Source: Succinivibrio dextrinosolvens
Lineage (GTDB): Bacteria; Pseudomonadota; Gammaproteobacteria; Enterobacterales; Succinivibrionaceae
NCBI RefSeq assembly: GCF_900116345.1
Contig: NZ_FPAH01000006.1
Coordinates: 1-64,000 of the forward strand
Length of the DNA: 64,000 nucleotides
Reading direction: 5' to 3'
The first letter of the stretch is position 1; every line of letters starts with the position of its first letter. The position numbers and the translations under genes were made by a program. The notes under the pieces are model-generated. The model made no database searches and had not been told where the DNA came from. It saw nothing but the letters and a program-made list of their open reading frames with translations. Shown here piece by piece: positions 9,309-18,146 of this stretch.

Positions 9309-10007
9309 ATGGGGTCAGAAAACAAAAAAAATACCAAGATTACCCCACCTCAGAATTTTGACGAACTAATCGCCAATTTAAATTTCATTGTCGGTAAATC
9401 TCTGACTGAACTTGCTGAATTTGCAAAGATACCGGTACCTATTGATACACTGCACGGAAAAGGTTTCACCGGGGAGCTAATAGAAAAATGTCTTGGAGCC
9501 AGTGCGGCCAATCAGTCGATTCCAGATTTTCCTGAGCTTGGACTTGAGCTCAAATCAATTCCTGTTGATGACAATCTATGTCCATTAGAATCAACTTTTC
9601 TATGCTATGCTCCCCTCACCGGGATTAGACATTACTCTTTTGAGTCCTCTCCACTCTACTCAAAAATCACTCGCGTACTGTTTGTGCTGATAAGGGCCTC
9701 CAGAGAGCTGGACTTTTCTCAGAGAGTGGTTCTGGGGTATTTCTTCTACACTCCATCAGAGGACGAACTCAACACTGTCAGAAACGACTTTAACGAATTA
9801 TATGAACTTGTAAAAACCGGCAACGTTGAAAAAATCAATGCACGTATCGGACAGATTATTCAGATGAGACCCAAAGGAGCCAGCGGAAAAGTTCTAACTG
9901 AATGCATCGGCCCGAACGGAGAAATTATCCGCACACGACCTAGAGGTTTTTACATGAGAAGAGCATTCACCCAAAAGCTTATTCAACAGAATTTAAGTGT
10001 GGAATAG
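9309..10007 (+). CDS. mutH: DNA mismatch repair endonuclease MutH
   Basis: Nicks the unmethylated strand at hemimethylated GATC sites after MutS and MutL activation. The 232 residues include the PD-(D/E)xK-like active site Asp73-Glu80-Lys82 (DFPELGLELKSIPVD), offset by three from E. coli D70/E77/K79. The HGKGFTGELIEKCLG and RMRPKGAS-like blocks are also present. An AAGG site lies upstream of the ATG. Its presence predicts a Dam methylase elsewhere in the genome. The position next to rppH matches E. coli synteny. Confidence 0.95.
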   Translation: MGSENKKNTKITPPQNFDELIANLNFIVGKSLTELAEFAKIPVPIDTLHGKGFTGELIEKCLGASAANQSIPDFPELGLELKSIPVDDNLCPLESTFLCYAPLTGIRHYSFESSPLYSKITRVLFVLIRASRELDFSQRVVLGYFFYTPSEDELNTVRNDFNELYELVKTGNVEKINARIGQIIQMRPKGASGKVLTECIGPNGEIIRTRPRGFYMRRAFTQKLIQQNLSVE

Positions 10008-10446
10008 AAACATGGCTATTCTGGTTTATGCTAAAAAGTCACATTAAGCCTCACCATTATTGTGCAATCACATCCCATCCACTGATCAATCGTCTTTATT
10101 GAAATTGTTATTTATTTGTTTTATAAAGAATTTATATAAACTAAAATGTTAGTTATATCACACTATATGTGTCTATATTTACCTCATAACGGCTCATTTT
10201 TATAATAATTTTATATGTAATATCAATATGTTAAATATCAAAAAAGTAAATAATTTTCATTTTTATGTATTTTTAAAAATTCCTTGTTCGTCACAGATTT
10301 GATATGTATATATTCTATCTGTTTAAAAATATTACTATTTTTGTACTGTTTGGGATTACAATGAAATCGAAATTTAGTGGAGTACCGTTTTAGTGTTTGC
10401 TACTTACAAAGATCGGTACTTAACATTTTTAAAGGGGAAATTATCG
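10008..10446. other. Long AT-rich leader/intergenic region before CBM48 gene
   Basis: About 440 bases with no supported gene. A GAATAG/CTATTC hairpin just after mutH has a weak T-tail. A plausible promoter for the downstream gene is TTGTTC, 17 bases, TATATA near 10285-10313. That leaves roughly 130 bases of untranslated leader. An upstream ATG-less extension of the frame from 10393 is not supported by a ribosome binding site. Confidence 0.4.
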
Positions 10447-10770
10447 ATGAGCGTTTCTAAGAAATTTACAAAAGACGCAAAGGTAAATGTAACTTTCACT
10501 ATTAAGAAAGCTGCAGCACAGGGTGCTGTTAAAATTGATCTTCTATGTGAGCACAACGGCTGGCAGGCTGTTGCTATGAAACCACAGAAGAACGGCACTT
10601 TCAAAGGCATGATCACTGTTCCAGAAGGCGAGAAGCCATCATACCAGTACAGATTCAAGTACACTTTTGAAGACAACTCTGTAAAGTATGACAACGACTG
10701 GGATGCAGAGCAGTATGTATCAAATCCTTTCGGCGGAGACAACTCAGTTTTCTCAGCTGTTCGTGATTAA
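10447..10770 (+). CDS. Stand-alone CBM48 / isoamylase early-set domain protein
   Basis: A 107-residue protein consisting of a single beta-sandwich related to the glycogen-binding early-set domain of branching enzymes and AMPK beta subunits. Visible cues are VTFTIKKAAAQGAVKIDLLCEHNGW, summarised as the domain start with the HNGW turn, then KNGTFKGMI, YQYRFKYTF and the ending SNPFGGDNSVFSAV. No signal peptide or catalytic domain is present. The start was chosen at 10447, where AAAGGGGAAATTATCG precedes ATG. An earlier in-frame start at 10393 lacks a binding site. Likely a cytoplasmic glycogen or alpha-glucan binding protein; function is otherwise unknown. A strong terminator follows, so it is monocistronic. 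Confidence 0.8.
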   Translation: MSVSKKFTKDAKVNVTFTIKKAAAQGAVKIDLLCEHNGWQAVAMKPQKNGTFKGMITVPEGEKPSYQYRFKYTFEDNSVKYDNDWDAEQYVSNPFGGDNSVFSAVRD

Positions 10771-10797
10771 TTACAATCTGTAAACAGAATTAGAAGA

Positions 10798-10826
10798 ACC
10801 GATGTAATAAAATACATCGGTTTTTT
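10798..10826 (+). terminator. Rho-independent terminator of the CBM48 gene
   Basis: ACCGATGTA (10798-10806) pairs perfectly with TACATCGGT (10813-10821) around a six-base loop, followed by a T-run to 10826. It lies 28 bases after the stop codon. Confidence 0.9.
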
Positions 10827-11114
10827 ATTACCCCAAAACTACACAATATTAAACCAATCTGTCATTTTTCAAAATCCGCTTATATAAAGGCCTCGCATAT
10901 TGACTTTAGTGTAAAAAACAGTAAAAACATACCATTATGTTATACAACTTGTATTATTTTCACTTTTTATACTGTTTTTTGTCTAATAAATATGAAATCG
11001 TGATTATCTCTGCAAAAAATATCGAATCCCCTCTTTTCTGTATAAAGTAGGCACGACTGTTTAATTGTATTTACAAAAAATTGAGAGGTTGTTTAGGAGA
11101 AATAAGAGGAAAGA
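10827..11114. other. AT-rich intergenic stretch without a recognised gene
   Basis: Between the CBM48 terminator and the hairpin repeat. No open frame, RNA gene or clear promoter pair was recognised; runs of A and T dominate. Confidence 0.4.
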
Positions 11115-11166
11115 TTTAAGCTCTCCTTGACATCCTCCTCTTGCTAAAGCAAGAGGAGGATGTCAA
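11115..11166 (+). repeat. Perfect 18-bp hairpin with TTTAAGCTCTC lead, IS200/IS605-end-like
   Basis: TTTAAGCTCTC (11115-11125) precedes an 18-bp perfect inverted repeat, TTGACATCCTCCTCTTGC, with a TAAA loop (11127-11166). The motif TTGACATCCTCC plus hairpin resembles the right end of TnpB-bearing IS200/IS605 (IS1341-type) elements. No tnpA or tnpB lies next to it, so it would be a remnant or a small non-autonomous copy. A related lead plus hairpin occurs at 31158-31200 on the other strand. Identification is by memory of the motif and needs a database comparison. Confidence 0.55.
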
Positions 11167-11527
11167 CCAAATAACTGTAATCATTTGGATTGAATGTAGG
11201 AAATTTCTCTTTAAAGGTCTTGTAGATTTCACTGTTAGTATCAGACATACCATTCTCAATAATCAGATCTGCAACTGCAGACATAACTGCAGGGTGACGA
11301 TAACCGCAAAGCATAATCTGATCACGTATGTTCTCACACTTGTCACACTTAGCTTTTAAAGCAGGCTCTTCTTCTTTCAGTCTGGCAAGAGTATCAAGAC
11401 TCTTCTGGAACATATAATCCTGCATCATGCTTTCAGAATCTTTTGGCAAATCATGTTGTAGTTTAAAATTTCTTTTTAGATAACATATTGTTTTATAAGC
11501 ATTTGCGTTTTTATCCAGTAAAAAAAA
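11144..11527 (-). pseudogene. Broken ORF of unknown function ending inside the hairpin repeat
   Basis: An open frame runs from 11527 to a TAG inside the hairpin loop at 11144-11146. The last residues (VDILLLL) are encoded by the repeat itself, so the original C-terminus appears to have been cut by insertion of the hairpin element. No ATG with a ribosome binding site is present; a TTG at 11449 would give 101 residues. Two CxxC-like cysteines (KCDKCEN) and a C-terminal FPTFNPNDYSYL are visible. I do not recognise the family. It could instead be a fortuitous frame. Confidence 0.4.
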
Positions 11528-11549
11528 TTTAATTTATGTCACAAAATGC

Positions 11550-11578
11550 TTGACATTAAATGGCGAAATGAATATTAT
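11550..11578 (+). promoter_or_regulatory. Sigma-70 promoter of the initiator tRNA gene
   Basis: Perfect -35 TTGACA (11550-11555), a 17-base spacer, and -10 TATTAT (11573-11578). The mature tRNA begins 13 bases downstream. Confidence 0.88.
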
Positions 11579-11590
11579 ATACATCGTTGA

Positions 11591-11667
<77 letters not shown>

Positions 11668-11678
11668 ATCAGAAACAG

Positions 11679-11703
11679 GTTCGCTTATGCGAACTTTTTT
11701 TTT
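11679..11703 (+). terminator. Terminator after tRNA-fMet
   Basis: GTTCGC (11679-11684) pairs with GCGAAC (11689-11694) around TTAT, followed by nine T residues. Confidence 0.88.
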
Positions 11704-11864
11704 ACCCCAAAAAAACATATTCTTTGATTTTTCTCGCAATTACTAAAACTATCCTGTATATTCAGTCTGTTAGGTCCTATCTAATATTCTTTATAACCTA
11801 AACTTAAAAATATAAGCGTTTACAGAATTACAAAACAACATCATCTAACATTTACGGAAATATT

Positions 11865-12986
11865 ATGCTTGGCAAAATCACTAGCAGTTTTTTTGTAGGA
11901 TTAATATCAGCAATTCTTATTTCTCCTGTACAGGCACTTGAATCAGAGAACAATGATGCACTTGAGCATGTAAAAATGACAATGCTCATGGAGCATGAAG
12001 GTTTTCTAGTATGGTATGCAAAGCAGCAGGGCTGGGATCGCGATCTGGGCTTAGATCTGGAACTATCAATAGTTAATACCTCCGGTCTTGATATCATCAA
12101 TGACAAAAGAGACCATCCTAACCGCTGGGAACTTACCTGTATAGGAGCAGTCCCAGCAATCATAGCCTCAGAGGATGTCCCTATCAAGATTTTCGGTATT
12201 GCCAATGACGAATCCTATGCAACAGATATCATGGTACAGAGTGACAGTGAGATCCTGAATGTAAAAGGCTGGTCCCGTGAGTATCCTAATGTGTATGGTG
12301 ATCCTGAATCCATCAGAGGAAAAACCTTTTTCTTAAGGTACGGTACATCAAGTATCTATACTCTATCAAACTGGCTTAATATCTTTGGTCTTAAAGAAGA
12401 TGATGTAAACATTGTGGACAGTTCTCTAAGCGATGCCATTGAAAAAATGAACAACCGAGAAGGTGACGGTATGGTTCTATGGGCTCCAGAAAACTATGAA
12501 GCTCTAAAACAGGGCCATCAGATTGTTGCTCATGCAGCTCAGGTTGGAGCATTTGTTCCTGTGATATTCGTTGCAGATTATGACTATGCGGAAAAACACC
12601 CTGACGTGCTGGCAAAGGTTCTGGCTCTGTATGATCGTGTAGTTCAGATCCAGAATGATGATGTATTCAAACTGATTTTAAGTTATAAGCAGTTCCTAAT
12701 GCTTTATACAGGAAAAGTGTTTAACGAGGATTTCTGCATTTATGATCTGAAATCACACCCTACCTACAGTATTAGTGAACAGATTACTATGTTTACAAGT
12801 ACGAAAGAATACACAAGCGGTATGGAAAATCTGGAGCAGAATATTGCAAAGAAATTTGAGAAGCTGCCAACCAAGAGTGCTATTCCATTAAGTTTCTTTG
12901 GAAAGAAGTACAAGAGAGAAACAACCAGTGAATATCTGAAAGAAGCTCTTAAGTATCAGAAGAACAACTATCAGAACATTGAGTAG
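11865..12986 (+). CDS. Orphan periplasmic SsuA/NMT1-like substrate-binding protein (copy 1)
   Basis: A 373-residue type II periplasmic binding protein related to SsuA, TauA, NrtA and THI5/NMT1. An N-terminal signal peptide ends near ISPVQA-LE with no lipobox cysteine, so it is likely a soluble periplasmic protein. The family mark shared with the copies at 31195 and 32299 is MEHEGFLVWYAKQQGWD after the signal. Other shared marks are the PNVYGDPESIRGKTF block, the LNIFGL segment and GMVLWAPENYEALKQG. About 70 C-terminal residues extend past the usual SsuA core. No ABC permease or ATPase lies nearby. The ligand cannot be inferred. It is monocistronic, with a terminator at 13018. Confidence 0.78.
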   Translation: MLGKITSSFFVGLISAILISPVQALESENNDALEHVKMTMLMEHEGFLVWYAKQQGWDRDLGLDLELSIVNTSGLDIINDKRDHPNRWELTCIGAVPAIIASEDVPIKIFGIANDESYATDIMVQSDSEILNVKGWSREYPNVYGDPESIRGKTFFLRYGTSSIYTLSNWLNIFGLKEDDVNIVDSSLSDAIEKMNNREGDGMVLWAPENYEALKQGHQIVAHAAQVGAFVPVIFVADYDYAEKHPDVLAKVLALYDRVVQIQNDDVFKLILSYKQFLMLYTGKVFNEDFCIYDLKSHPTYSISEQITMFTSTKEYTSGMENLEQNIAKKFEKLPTKSAIPLSFFGKKYKRETTSEYLKEALKYQKNNYQNIE

Positions 12987-13017
12987 TCAAAACTGACTAA
13001 TTCTCATAACTTAAATT

Positions 13018-13045
13018 GAAGCATACTAATTAGCTGCTTCTTTTT
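13018..13045 (+). terminator. Terminator of binding-protein copy 1
   Basis: GAAGCA (13018-13023) pairs with TGCTTC (13035-13040), followed by TTTTT. It sits 32 bases past the stop. Confidence 0.7.
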
Positions 13046-13053
13046 ATTACGAA

Positions 13054-13082
13054 AAAAGCTCAGACCAGAGATCTGAGCTTTT
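13054..13082 (-). terminator. Bidirectional terminator of the acid phosphatase gene
   Basis: AAAAGCTCAGA (13054-13064) pairs with TCTGAGCTTTT (13072-13082). The minus-strand continuation is T-rich, so it can end the phosphatase transcript and also back up the terminator of the gene on the plus strand. Confidence 0.82.
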
Positions 13083-13106
13083 AAATTATCCGGAGTAAAT
13101 CAGATA

Positions 13107-13850
13107 TTACTGTTTAACTTCTGACTTCTGCTTGAACTCTTCTTTAGCAAGCTTTAACTGAGCCATAAACTCATCATTTGCGTGTAAACGTGCAACAACA
13201 GCTGAAGCTACAACACGAGCAGCATCAACGTCTGACTGCCAGTGGTAACCACAGATTACACGGCTCTGGCCCATCTCAAAACCTCTCTTTAGAATCTCGT
13301 TCTGTCTGAAAGGATTGATTTCTGCAAGAACTAAAGCCTCAGCCCAGCCGATTGCAGTGTGGCCTGATGGATATGAACCATTTGAAGATAAGGTCTTCTG
13401 GTCTTTCATATTGCAGGTATTAACACCATAGAAAGCAAAAGGACGAACTCTCATGTAATGCTCTTTTGCAGATCTGGTTGATAAGTCACCAGCGTCTTCA
13501 ACCATCTTGCTGATTAACTTGTAGATCTGAGGAGTATTGCTCTTTGAAATCTTCATGCCAAATGCTTCAGATAATGCAGCTGAAACACCCTGAGCATCAA
13601 CATCAGCATCTCTTGCAGCCTGAGCACCTCTTTCAGTCTTACGTAACATGAAGCCCTTGTTGTACTGAGCCTGATCATTTAGGAAGGTTACGCTGTCCAT
13701 TGCTGGTGGAGGAGGTAATAAAGCTAAGCTGTCTGCAACGTCAGAAGCATTCAGGTAATACTTCTCAGGAGCTGTTCTTACGTCGTTGTGAGCAGCAAAA
13801 GTTGCGGTTGATACTAGCATTGTAGCTAAAATGATGTTCTTCAATTTCAT
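13107..13850 (-). CDS. phoN: Class A non-specific acid phosphatase (PhoN/PhoC-like, PAP2 superfamily)
   Basis: Secreted phosphomonoesterase of 247 residues. A signal peptide is evident ([19 protein letters not shown]). The complete class A signature is visible: K129-x6-RP137, PSGH at 161-164, and S196-R197-x5-H203-x3-D207. The PP-rich segment near residue 47 and YxxG-type spacing are also typical of PhoN and PhoC. It would release phosphate from organic esters in the periplasm. Neighbours are unrelated and it has its own terminator. The exact subgroup (PhoN or PhoC) cannot be decided from sequence alone. Confidence 0.9.
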   Translation of the reverse strand: MKLKNIILATMLVSTATFAAHNDVRTAPEKYYLNASDVADSLALLPPPPAMDSVTFLNDQAQYNKGFMLRKTERGAQAARDADVDAQGVSAALSEAFGMKISKSNTPQIYKLISKMVEDAGDLSTRSAKEHYMRVRPFAFYGVNTCNMKDQKTLSSNGSYPSGHTAIGWAEALVLAEINPFRQNEILKRGFEMGQSRVICGYHWQSDVDAARVVASAVVARLHANDEFMAQLKLAKEEFKQKSEVKQ

Positions 13851-14175
13851 AGTTATGTAGATCCTTAATGTTTGTTTAATTGTTATCAGAAAAAATTTCC
13901 CCTGTAATGAGGAGAAATTTAACTCGGATTAGAATGCCACAAGATGAATTAAATCCAAAACACTTTTGGACAAAAACTATAAAAGCGTCATCTTATTTAA
14001 AATTGGTTAAGAGTAATATCACAAAAATTGATTTCAGATATTGAAACAAAAATTATGACAAAAAAACTCTTTGCTTTATTTATTTCAACGCAAAATAGGA
14101 GAAATAGAAAAAGCGTGAAAGTTTAAGAGGTTTTAGAAAAGTAATATCTGGACTGAAAAAGACATGAACGGATAC
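13851..14175. other. Intergenic region before acid phosphatase gene
   Basis: About 325 AT-rich bases with no supported gene. It should hold the phosphatase promoter on the minus strand. No PHO box or clear promoter pair could be identified by eye. Confidence 0.4.
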
Positions 14176-14203
14176 AAAAATCCCCTGCCATAAGACAAGG
14201 GAT
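14176..14203 (-). terminator. Terminator of the rpsP-rimM-trmD-rplS operon
   Basis: A 10-bp stem on the minus strand (ATCCCTTGTC with GGCAGGGGAT, two G-T pairs) around TTAT, followed by five T residues. It lies 27 bases after the rplS stop. Confidence 0.88.
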
Positions 14204-14229
14204 CTGTATTCAGAGAAAAGATTATCTGA

Positions 14230-14583
14230 TTAGTTAATCTTCTCACGGATACGTGCAGCCTTACCGGTACGGTCACGTAAGTAGTATAGCTTAGCGCGAC
14301 GAACGTCACCGCGACGGGTTACCTTAACAGAAGCAATCATTGGAGAGTGAGTCTGGAATACACGCTCAACACCCTCGCCTGATGACATCTTACGAACGGT
14401 GAAAGATGAATTTAAACCGCGGTTACGCTTTGCAATAACGTTGCCTTCGAAAGCCTGAAGACGGGTCTTGTCACCTTCAACAACCTTAACCTCAACACGT
14501 ACGGTATCACCTGGGTTGAACTCAGGAATATCAGTACGAATCTGCTCTTTCTCTAGCTGGTCAATAATTGGATTGCTAGCCAT
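14230..14583 (-). CDS. rplS: 50S ribosomal protein L19
   Basis: Structural protein of the large subunit at the 30S-50S interface. The 117 residues are close to the usual 115, with [28 protein letters not shown] and [18 protein letters not shown] clearly L19. The ATG follows GGAAGGT by six bases. It is the last gene of the conserved rpsP-rimM-trmD-rplS operon, 37 bases after trmD, and a strong terminator follows. Confidence 0.98.
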   Translation of the reverse strand: MASNPIIDQLEKEQIRTDIPEFNPGDTVRVEVKVVEGDKTRLQAFEGNVIAKRNRGLNSSFTVRKMSSGEGVERVFQTHSPMIASVKVTRRGDVRRAKLYYLRDRTGKAARIREKIN

Positions 14584-14620
14584 TTTTAGTACCTTCCATT
14601 AATAAGGATAAACAAAAAAA

Positions 14621-15364
14621 CTATTTTAAATCGTGTTCTTGAAGATATTCATCAAGCAGCTTACGTTCTAACTTGGTAAGCTCACGATTCTTCAGCAAAT
14701 CAGGTCTTCTTTCATATGTACGACCAAGACATTGCTGCAGGCGCCAGTTTCTTATCTTCTCATGGTTACCGCTCATCAGAACTTCAGGAACTCTCATTCC
14801 GTCAATTTCTTCTGGACGTGTGTACTGCGGAAAATGCAGTAAGCCTTGAGCAAAAGAATCTTCTTGCGCATTCTGAATGTTTCCTAAAACACCAGGAACC
14901 ATTCTTGAAACAGCATCGATGATACACATGGCAGGGAGTTCACCCCCTGAGAGGACGTAGTCACCGACAGAAACCTCCAGATCGACTTCCTTCTGAAGGA
15001 CACGCTCATCAATACCCTCATAGCGTCCCGCTATGAGAATTACAGAGCCCCAACTGTGGATATCTGTGACCAACGAGTGATTGAGCTGTACGCCTTGAGG
15101 AGACATACAAACAACTTTAGTATCCTTCGGTGCTTGACTTCGAGCAACTCTAAGAGCATCTCTTAATGGCTGTACCTGCATCAGCATTCCTGGACCACCA
15201 CCATAAGGTTTATCGTCCACATTGCCGAATTTATCTTCAGTATAATCTCGAGGATTTATGCAATCGACCTTAATAAGACCGTTTTCACAAGCTCTTCGAG
15301 TTACGCCGAATTTAGTTACAGCGTCAATCATCTCAGGAAAGAGCGTAATGACACCAAAATACAT
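14621..15364 (-). CDS. trmD: tRNA (guanine-N1-)-methyltransferase
   Basis: Methylates G37 of tRNAs reading CNN codons and prevents frameshifting. The 247-residue protein shows the SPOUT knot motifs: [12 protein letters not shown] at the start, [13 protein letters not shown], and [10 protein letters not shown] followed by [14 protein letters not shown]. The start was taken at the ATG overlapping the rimM stop (TAATG), which matches other TrmD N-termini; an in-frame codon six residues earlier would extend into rimM. Second-last gene of the ribosomal operon. Confidence 0.96.
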   Translation of the reverse strand: MYFGVITLFPEMIDAVTKFGVTRRACENGLIKVDCINPRDYTEDKFGNVDDKPYGGGPGMLMQVQPLRDALRVARSQAPKDTKVVCMSPQGVQLNHSLVTDIHSWGSVILIAGRYEGIDERVLQKEVDLEVSVGDYVLSGGELPAMCIIDAVSRMVPGVLGNIQNAQEDSFAQGLLHFPQYTRPEEIDGMRVPEVLMSGNHEKIRNWRLQQCLGRTYERRPDLLKNRELTKLERKLLDEYLQEHDLK

Positions 15365-15894
15365 TAGTAATCTACGCCCCACTCAACCTCGATTGTTTTT
15401 GCATTGAGATCAACTGCCTTAACAATCGGGCCAACGACATAAGGAATCAAGAATTTCTCTTTACGTTCCTTTGCCAGGTGGTCAGAGGGAGACACTTCCA
15501 TTAAGGGAGCAGCTCCGTAATCCCTAATTCTCGATACTTTACCGAGCATTACACCTTCCAGTCCAATAACCTGACAACCTACAAGGTCAGCCAGATATAC
15601 GGTACCTTCTGGTACAGGAGGTAGGCTTGAGCGCCTAATCCCAATTTCAGCTCCTGCATAAAGCTTTGCTTCTTCAGGAGTTGATGCCACATCAAGCTTA
15701 ACAATAAAATCATTACCGTGTGGCTTATATTCTTCAACCTGGACCTCACGCCATTCCGCCCCGCGCTGACGTATAAACCATGGCGAGTAGTCAAAAAGGT
15801 CCTCGGGTTGCTGCGTATATGAACGAACCTTCATCCATCCATATACTCCAAATGATGAGCCTAAGGCTCCCATTGGACGCGGTGTATCAGTCAA
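15364..15894 (-). CDS. rimM: Ribosome maturation factor RimM
   Basis: Assists maturation of the 30S head by binding S19. The 176 residues show the N-terminal barrel ([14 protein letters not shown]) and the C-terminal PRC barrel ([35 protein letters not shown]). The likely start is a TTG: an in-frame stop lies just upstream, and the next candidate ATG at 15873 would cut into the conserved first strand. The TTG lacks a strong ribosome binding site. It starts six bases after rpsP and overlaps trmD at its end, so it is probably translated by coupling. Confidence 0.93.
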   Translation of the reverse strand: MTDTPRPMGALGSSFGVYGWMKVRSYTQQPEDLFDYSPWFIRQRGAEWREVQVEEYKPHGNDFIVKLDVASTPEEAKLYAGAEIGIRRSSLPPVPEGTVYLADLVGCQVIGLEGVMLGKVSRIRDYGAAPLMEVSPSDHLAKERKEKFLIPYVVGPIVKAVDLNAKTIEVEWGVDY

Positions 15895-15900
15895 AGCTTA

Positions 15901-16269
15901 TTAAGCCTCAGCTGACTCAGATGCTGCAGCTTCAGCTTCTGCCTTAGCCTTTGCCTCTGCAGCTGCTTTCTTAGCTGCTACAGCTGCTGCGTGCTTATCA
16001 GCCTTAGCCTTTAAAACTGCCTCTTCGCCCATCTCGTTCTCAACAAGAAGACGCTTTACACGATCTGAAGGCTGTGCACCTTTAGCAATCCAAGCATTGA
16101 TTGCTTCTAGATCTAGACGAAGACGAATCTCTTTACCTCTAGCGATTGGGTTGAAAATACCAACCTGCTGAATAAAACGACCAGTTGCAGCAAAACGCTT
16201 GTCTGCAACAATTACGTGATAAAATGGACGCTTTTTCGCACCTAAGCGACGTAAACGAATGACTACCAT
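15901..16269 (-). CDS. rpsP: 30S ribosomal protein S16 with alanine-rich tail
   Basis: Small-subunit assembly protein. The first 80 residues ([23 protein letters not shown] and on) are standard S16. The protein continues for about 40 more residues of a lysine-, alanine- and glutamate-rich helix ([21 protein letters not shown]), giving 122 residues instead of the 82 of E. coli. Such tails occur in some gammaproteobacteria. It is the first gene of the operon. Confidence 0.97.
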   Translation of the reverse strand: MVVIRLRRLGAKKRPFYHVIVADKRFAATGRFIQQVGIFNPIARGKEIRLRLDLEAINAWIAKGAQPSDRVKRLLVENEMGEEAVLKAKADKHAAAVAAKKAAAEAKAKAEAEAAASESAEA

Positions 16270-16517
16270 TTCGCATTACCTATATTTAGTTAAACAATCA
16301 TGATGAAAAGTCATCATACAAAAACAGTTGCAGTATTTTACACCTTTTGGAGAAAAAAACAAGATCAACATCACTATTGAGAAATTATTTTTAACCTTCT
16401 GTAATTGAAGGGAAATATCATGGTGAATAAATCGAACTGTTTTAGATTTATATCGACAAATCAAATTGTTAAGAGAGATTGGTTAAGATTTTATAGAGAT
16501 TAAAGATTATTTGGGGA
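16270..16517. other. Promoter region of the rpsP operon
   Basis: About 250 bases of AT-rich sequence between ffh's terminator and rpsP. A small inverted repeat TGATGA-AAAG-TCATCA lies at about 16301-16316. No decisive promoter hexamers were found. The open frame on the minus strand here (16276-16464) has no homology cues and is judged spurious. Confidence 0.4.
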
Positions 16518-16557
16518 GAAAAAAAATATTTCAGCTTCGATTACTGGTCGAAGCTGA
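16518..16557 (-). terminator. Terminator of ffh
   Basis: TCAGCTTCGA (16531-16540) pairs perfectly with TCGAAGCTGA (16548-16557). On the minus strand it is followed by a T-rich run (complement of 16518-16530). Confidence 0.88.
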
Positions 16558-16579
16558 AGTTATAGTTGGCAGTTAAAGA

Positions 16580-17974
16580 CTATCTGCGGAAGAAGTTACC
16601 CATTCCGCCCATGCCTCCCATACCGCCCATCTGGCCCATCATGCCTTTCATAGCACCAGCCATCTTACGGATTCCGCCTTTACCCATCTTCTTCATCATC
16701 TTCTGGGTCATTTCAAACTGGCGTAGAAGCACATTAACCTCGTGAATTTCTACACCTGCACCCATAGCGATTCTCTTCTTTCTTGAGCCTTTGATAATCT
16801 CAGGATGTACTCTCTCTTTCTTGGTCATGGAGTTGATGATTGCTTCCATGTGCAGAAGAGACTTGTCGTTAACTTTATCCTTAATCTGATCGGAAATATT
16901 TCCCATACCAGGAAGCTTATCCAGAAGACCTGACATACCGCCCATCTTCTTCATCTGAGCAATCTGATCTCTGAAATCATCGAAGGTAAAGCCCTCACCG
17001 GACTTAATCTTCTGAGCAACCTTCTTTGCCTGTTCAATATCGGTGTTACGCTGCAGATCTTCAATAAGAGACAGCACATCGCCCATATCAAGAATACGGC
17101 TGGCAATACGATCAGGGTGGAATGGCTCCAAAGGAACAATCTTTTCACCAAGACCGATAAACTTGATTGGCTTACCAGTAATTTCCTTAACACTCAGTGC
17201 AGCACCACCACGGGCGTCACCGTCTGCCTTGGTCAGAATTACACCGGTCAGATCCAGAGCTTCACCAAAGGCTTTTGCTGTATTGGCAGCATCCTGACCA
17301 GTCATAGCATCAACAGTGAAAAAGGTTTCAATAGGATCGGTCAGAGCATGAAGTCTCTTAACCTCATTCATCATTTCCTCATCCACTGCAAGACGACCGG
17401 CAGTATCAAGAATCATTACATCATAAGCGCGTAATTTAGCTTCTTTTAATGCAGCTGTAGCGATATCCTCTGGCTTGTTCTTAGGATCAGATGGATAGTA
17501 GTCAACACCAATCTCAACAGCCAGAGTCTTTAACTGATCCATAGCTGCAGGTCTGTAGGTATCAACAGAAACCAGAAGAACCTTCTTGTTCATACGCTCT
17601 TTTAAGAACAGAGCTAATTTAGCTGCTGAAGTAGTTTTACCAGCACCCTGTAGACCTGCCAGAAGAATAACAGCAGGAGGCTGATGAGCAAGATTGATTT
17701 CACTTATCTGTCCGCCCAGAGTCTCAATCAGTTCAGCATGAACAGCCTTGATAAATTCCTGACCAGGAGACAGACTCAGATTAACTTCAGCGCCTAAAGC
17801 TCTTTCCTTTACTCTGTTGGTAAAGCTTTTAACAACAGGAAGAGCAACATCAGCTTCTAATAAAGCAGTACGAACCTCACGTAAGGTATCTTTGATGTTA
17901 TCTTCAGTAATACGGCCTTTACCGCTTATATTCTTAAGGGTACGGGTTAATCTCTGGGTTAAATTCTCGAACAT
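16580..17974 (-). CDS. ffh: Signal recognition particle protein Ffh
   Basis: GTPase that binds 4.5S RNA and signal sequences and targets membrane proteins to FtsY and SecYEG. The 464 residues comprise N and G domains (GLQGAGKTT at about 107, DTYRPAAMDQL, DTAGR, TKADGDARGG) and the methionine-rich M domain (GMSGLLDKLPGMG, INSMTKKER, GSRKKRIAMGAG). The C-terminus ends in a glycine- and methionine-rich repeat (GGMGGMGGMGN). Length and motifs are normal. It stands next to the rpsP operon, as in E. coli. Confidence 0.98.
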   Translation of the reverse strand: MFENLTQRLTRTLKNISGKGRITEDNIKDTLREVRTALLEADVALPVVKSFTNRVKERALGAEVNLSLSPGQEFIKAVHAELIETLGGQISEINLAHQPPAVILLAGLQGAGKTTSAAKLALFLKERMNKKVLLVSVDTYRPAAMDQLKTLAVEIGVDYYPSDPKNKPEDIATAALKEAKLRAYDVMILDTAGRLAVDEEMMNEVKRLHALTDPIETFFTVDAMTGQDAANTAKAFGEALDLTGVILTKADGDARGGAALSVKEITGKPIKFIGLGEKIVPLEPFHPDRIASRILDMGDVLSLIEDLQRNTDIEQAKKVAQKIKSGEGFTFDDFRDQIAQMKKMGGMSGLLDKLPGMGNISDQIKDKVNDKSLLHMEAIINSMTKKERVHPEIIKGSRKKRIAMGAGVEIHEVNVLLRQFEMTQKMMKKMGKGGIRKMAGAMKGMMGQMGGMGGMGGMGNFFRR

Positions 17975-18097
17975 TGAAATCAGCTCTTAAAAAAAAACTA
18001 AACTACGGAATTTTGAATTATAACAGATACAAAATGATTTTGAAATTTTGCACAAATCCTGAAAAGCAGCCGGAGAGGATTAGATGAGCTTGATATC

Positions 18098-18134
18098 GCA
18101 GATGCACTAGATGAGAAAACCAAGGTGCATCTGC
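18098..18134 (-). terminator. Hairpin after metI, possible terminator
   Basis: GCAGATGCAC (18098-18107) pairs perfectly with GTGCATCTGC (18125-18134), 12 bases after the metI stop. No T-run follows on the minus strand, so it may act as a mRNA-stabilising 3' end rather than a terminator. Confidence 0.45.
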
Positions 18135-18146
18135 AGATAGTAGATA

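Noticed and set aside
10061-10072. CRP-like palindrome TGTGCAATCACA
   Set aside because: The half-sites are too close; CRP needs six bases between TGTGA and TCACA.
16276-16464. 62-residue open frame on the minus strand upstream of rpsP
   Set aside because: Lies in the AT-rich promoter region, no ribosome binding site and no recognisable features.
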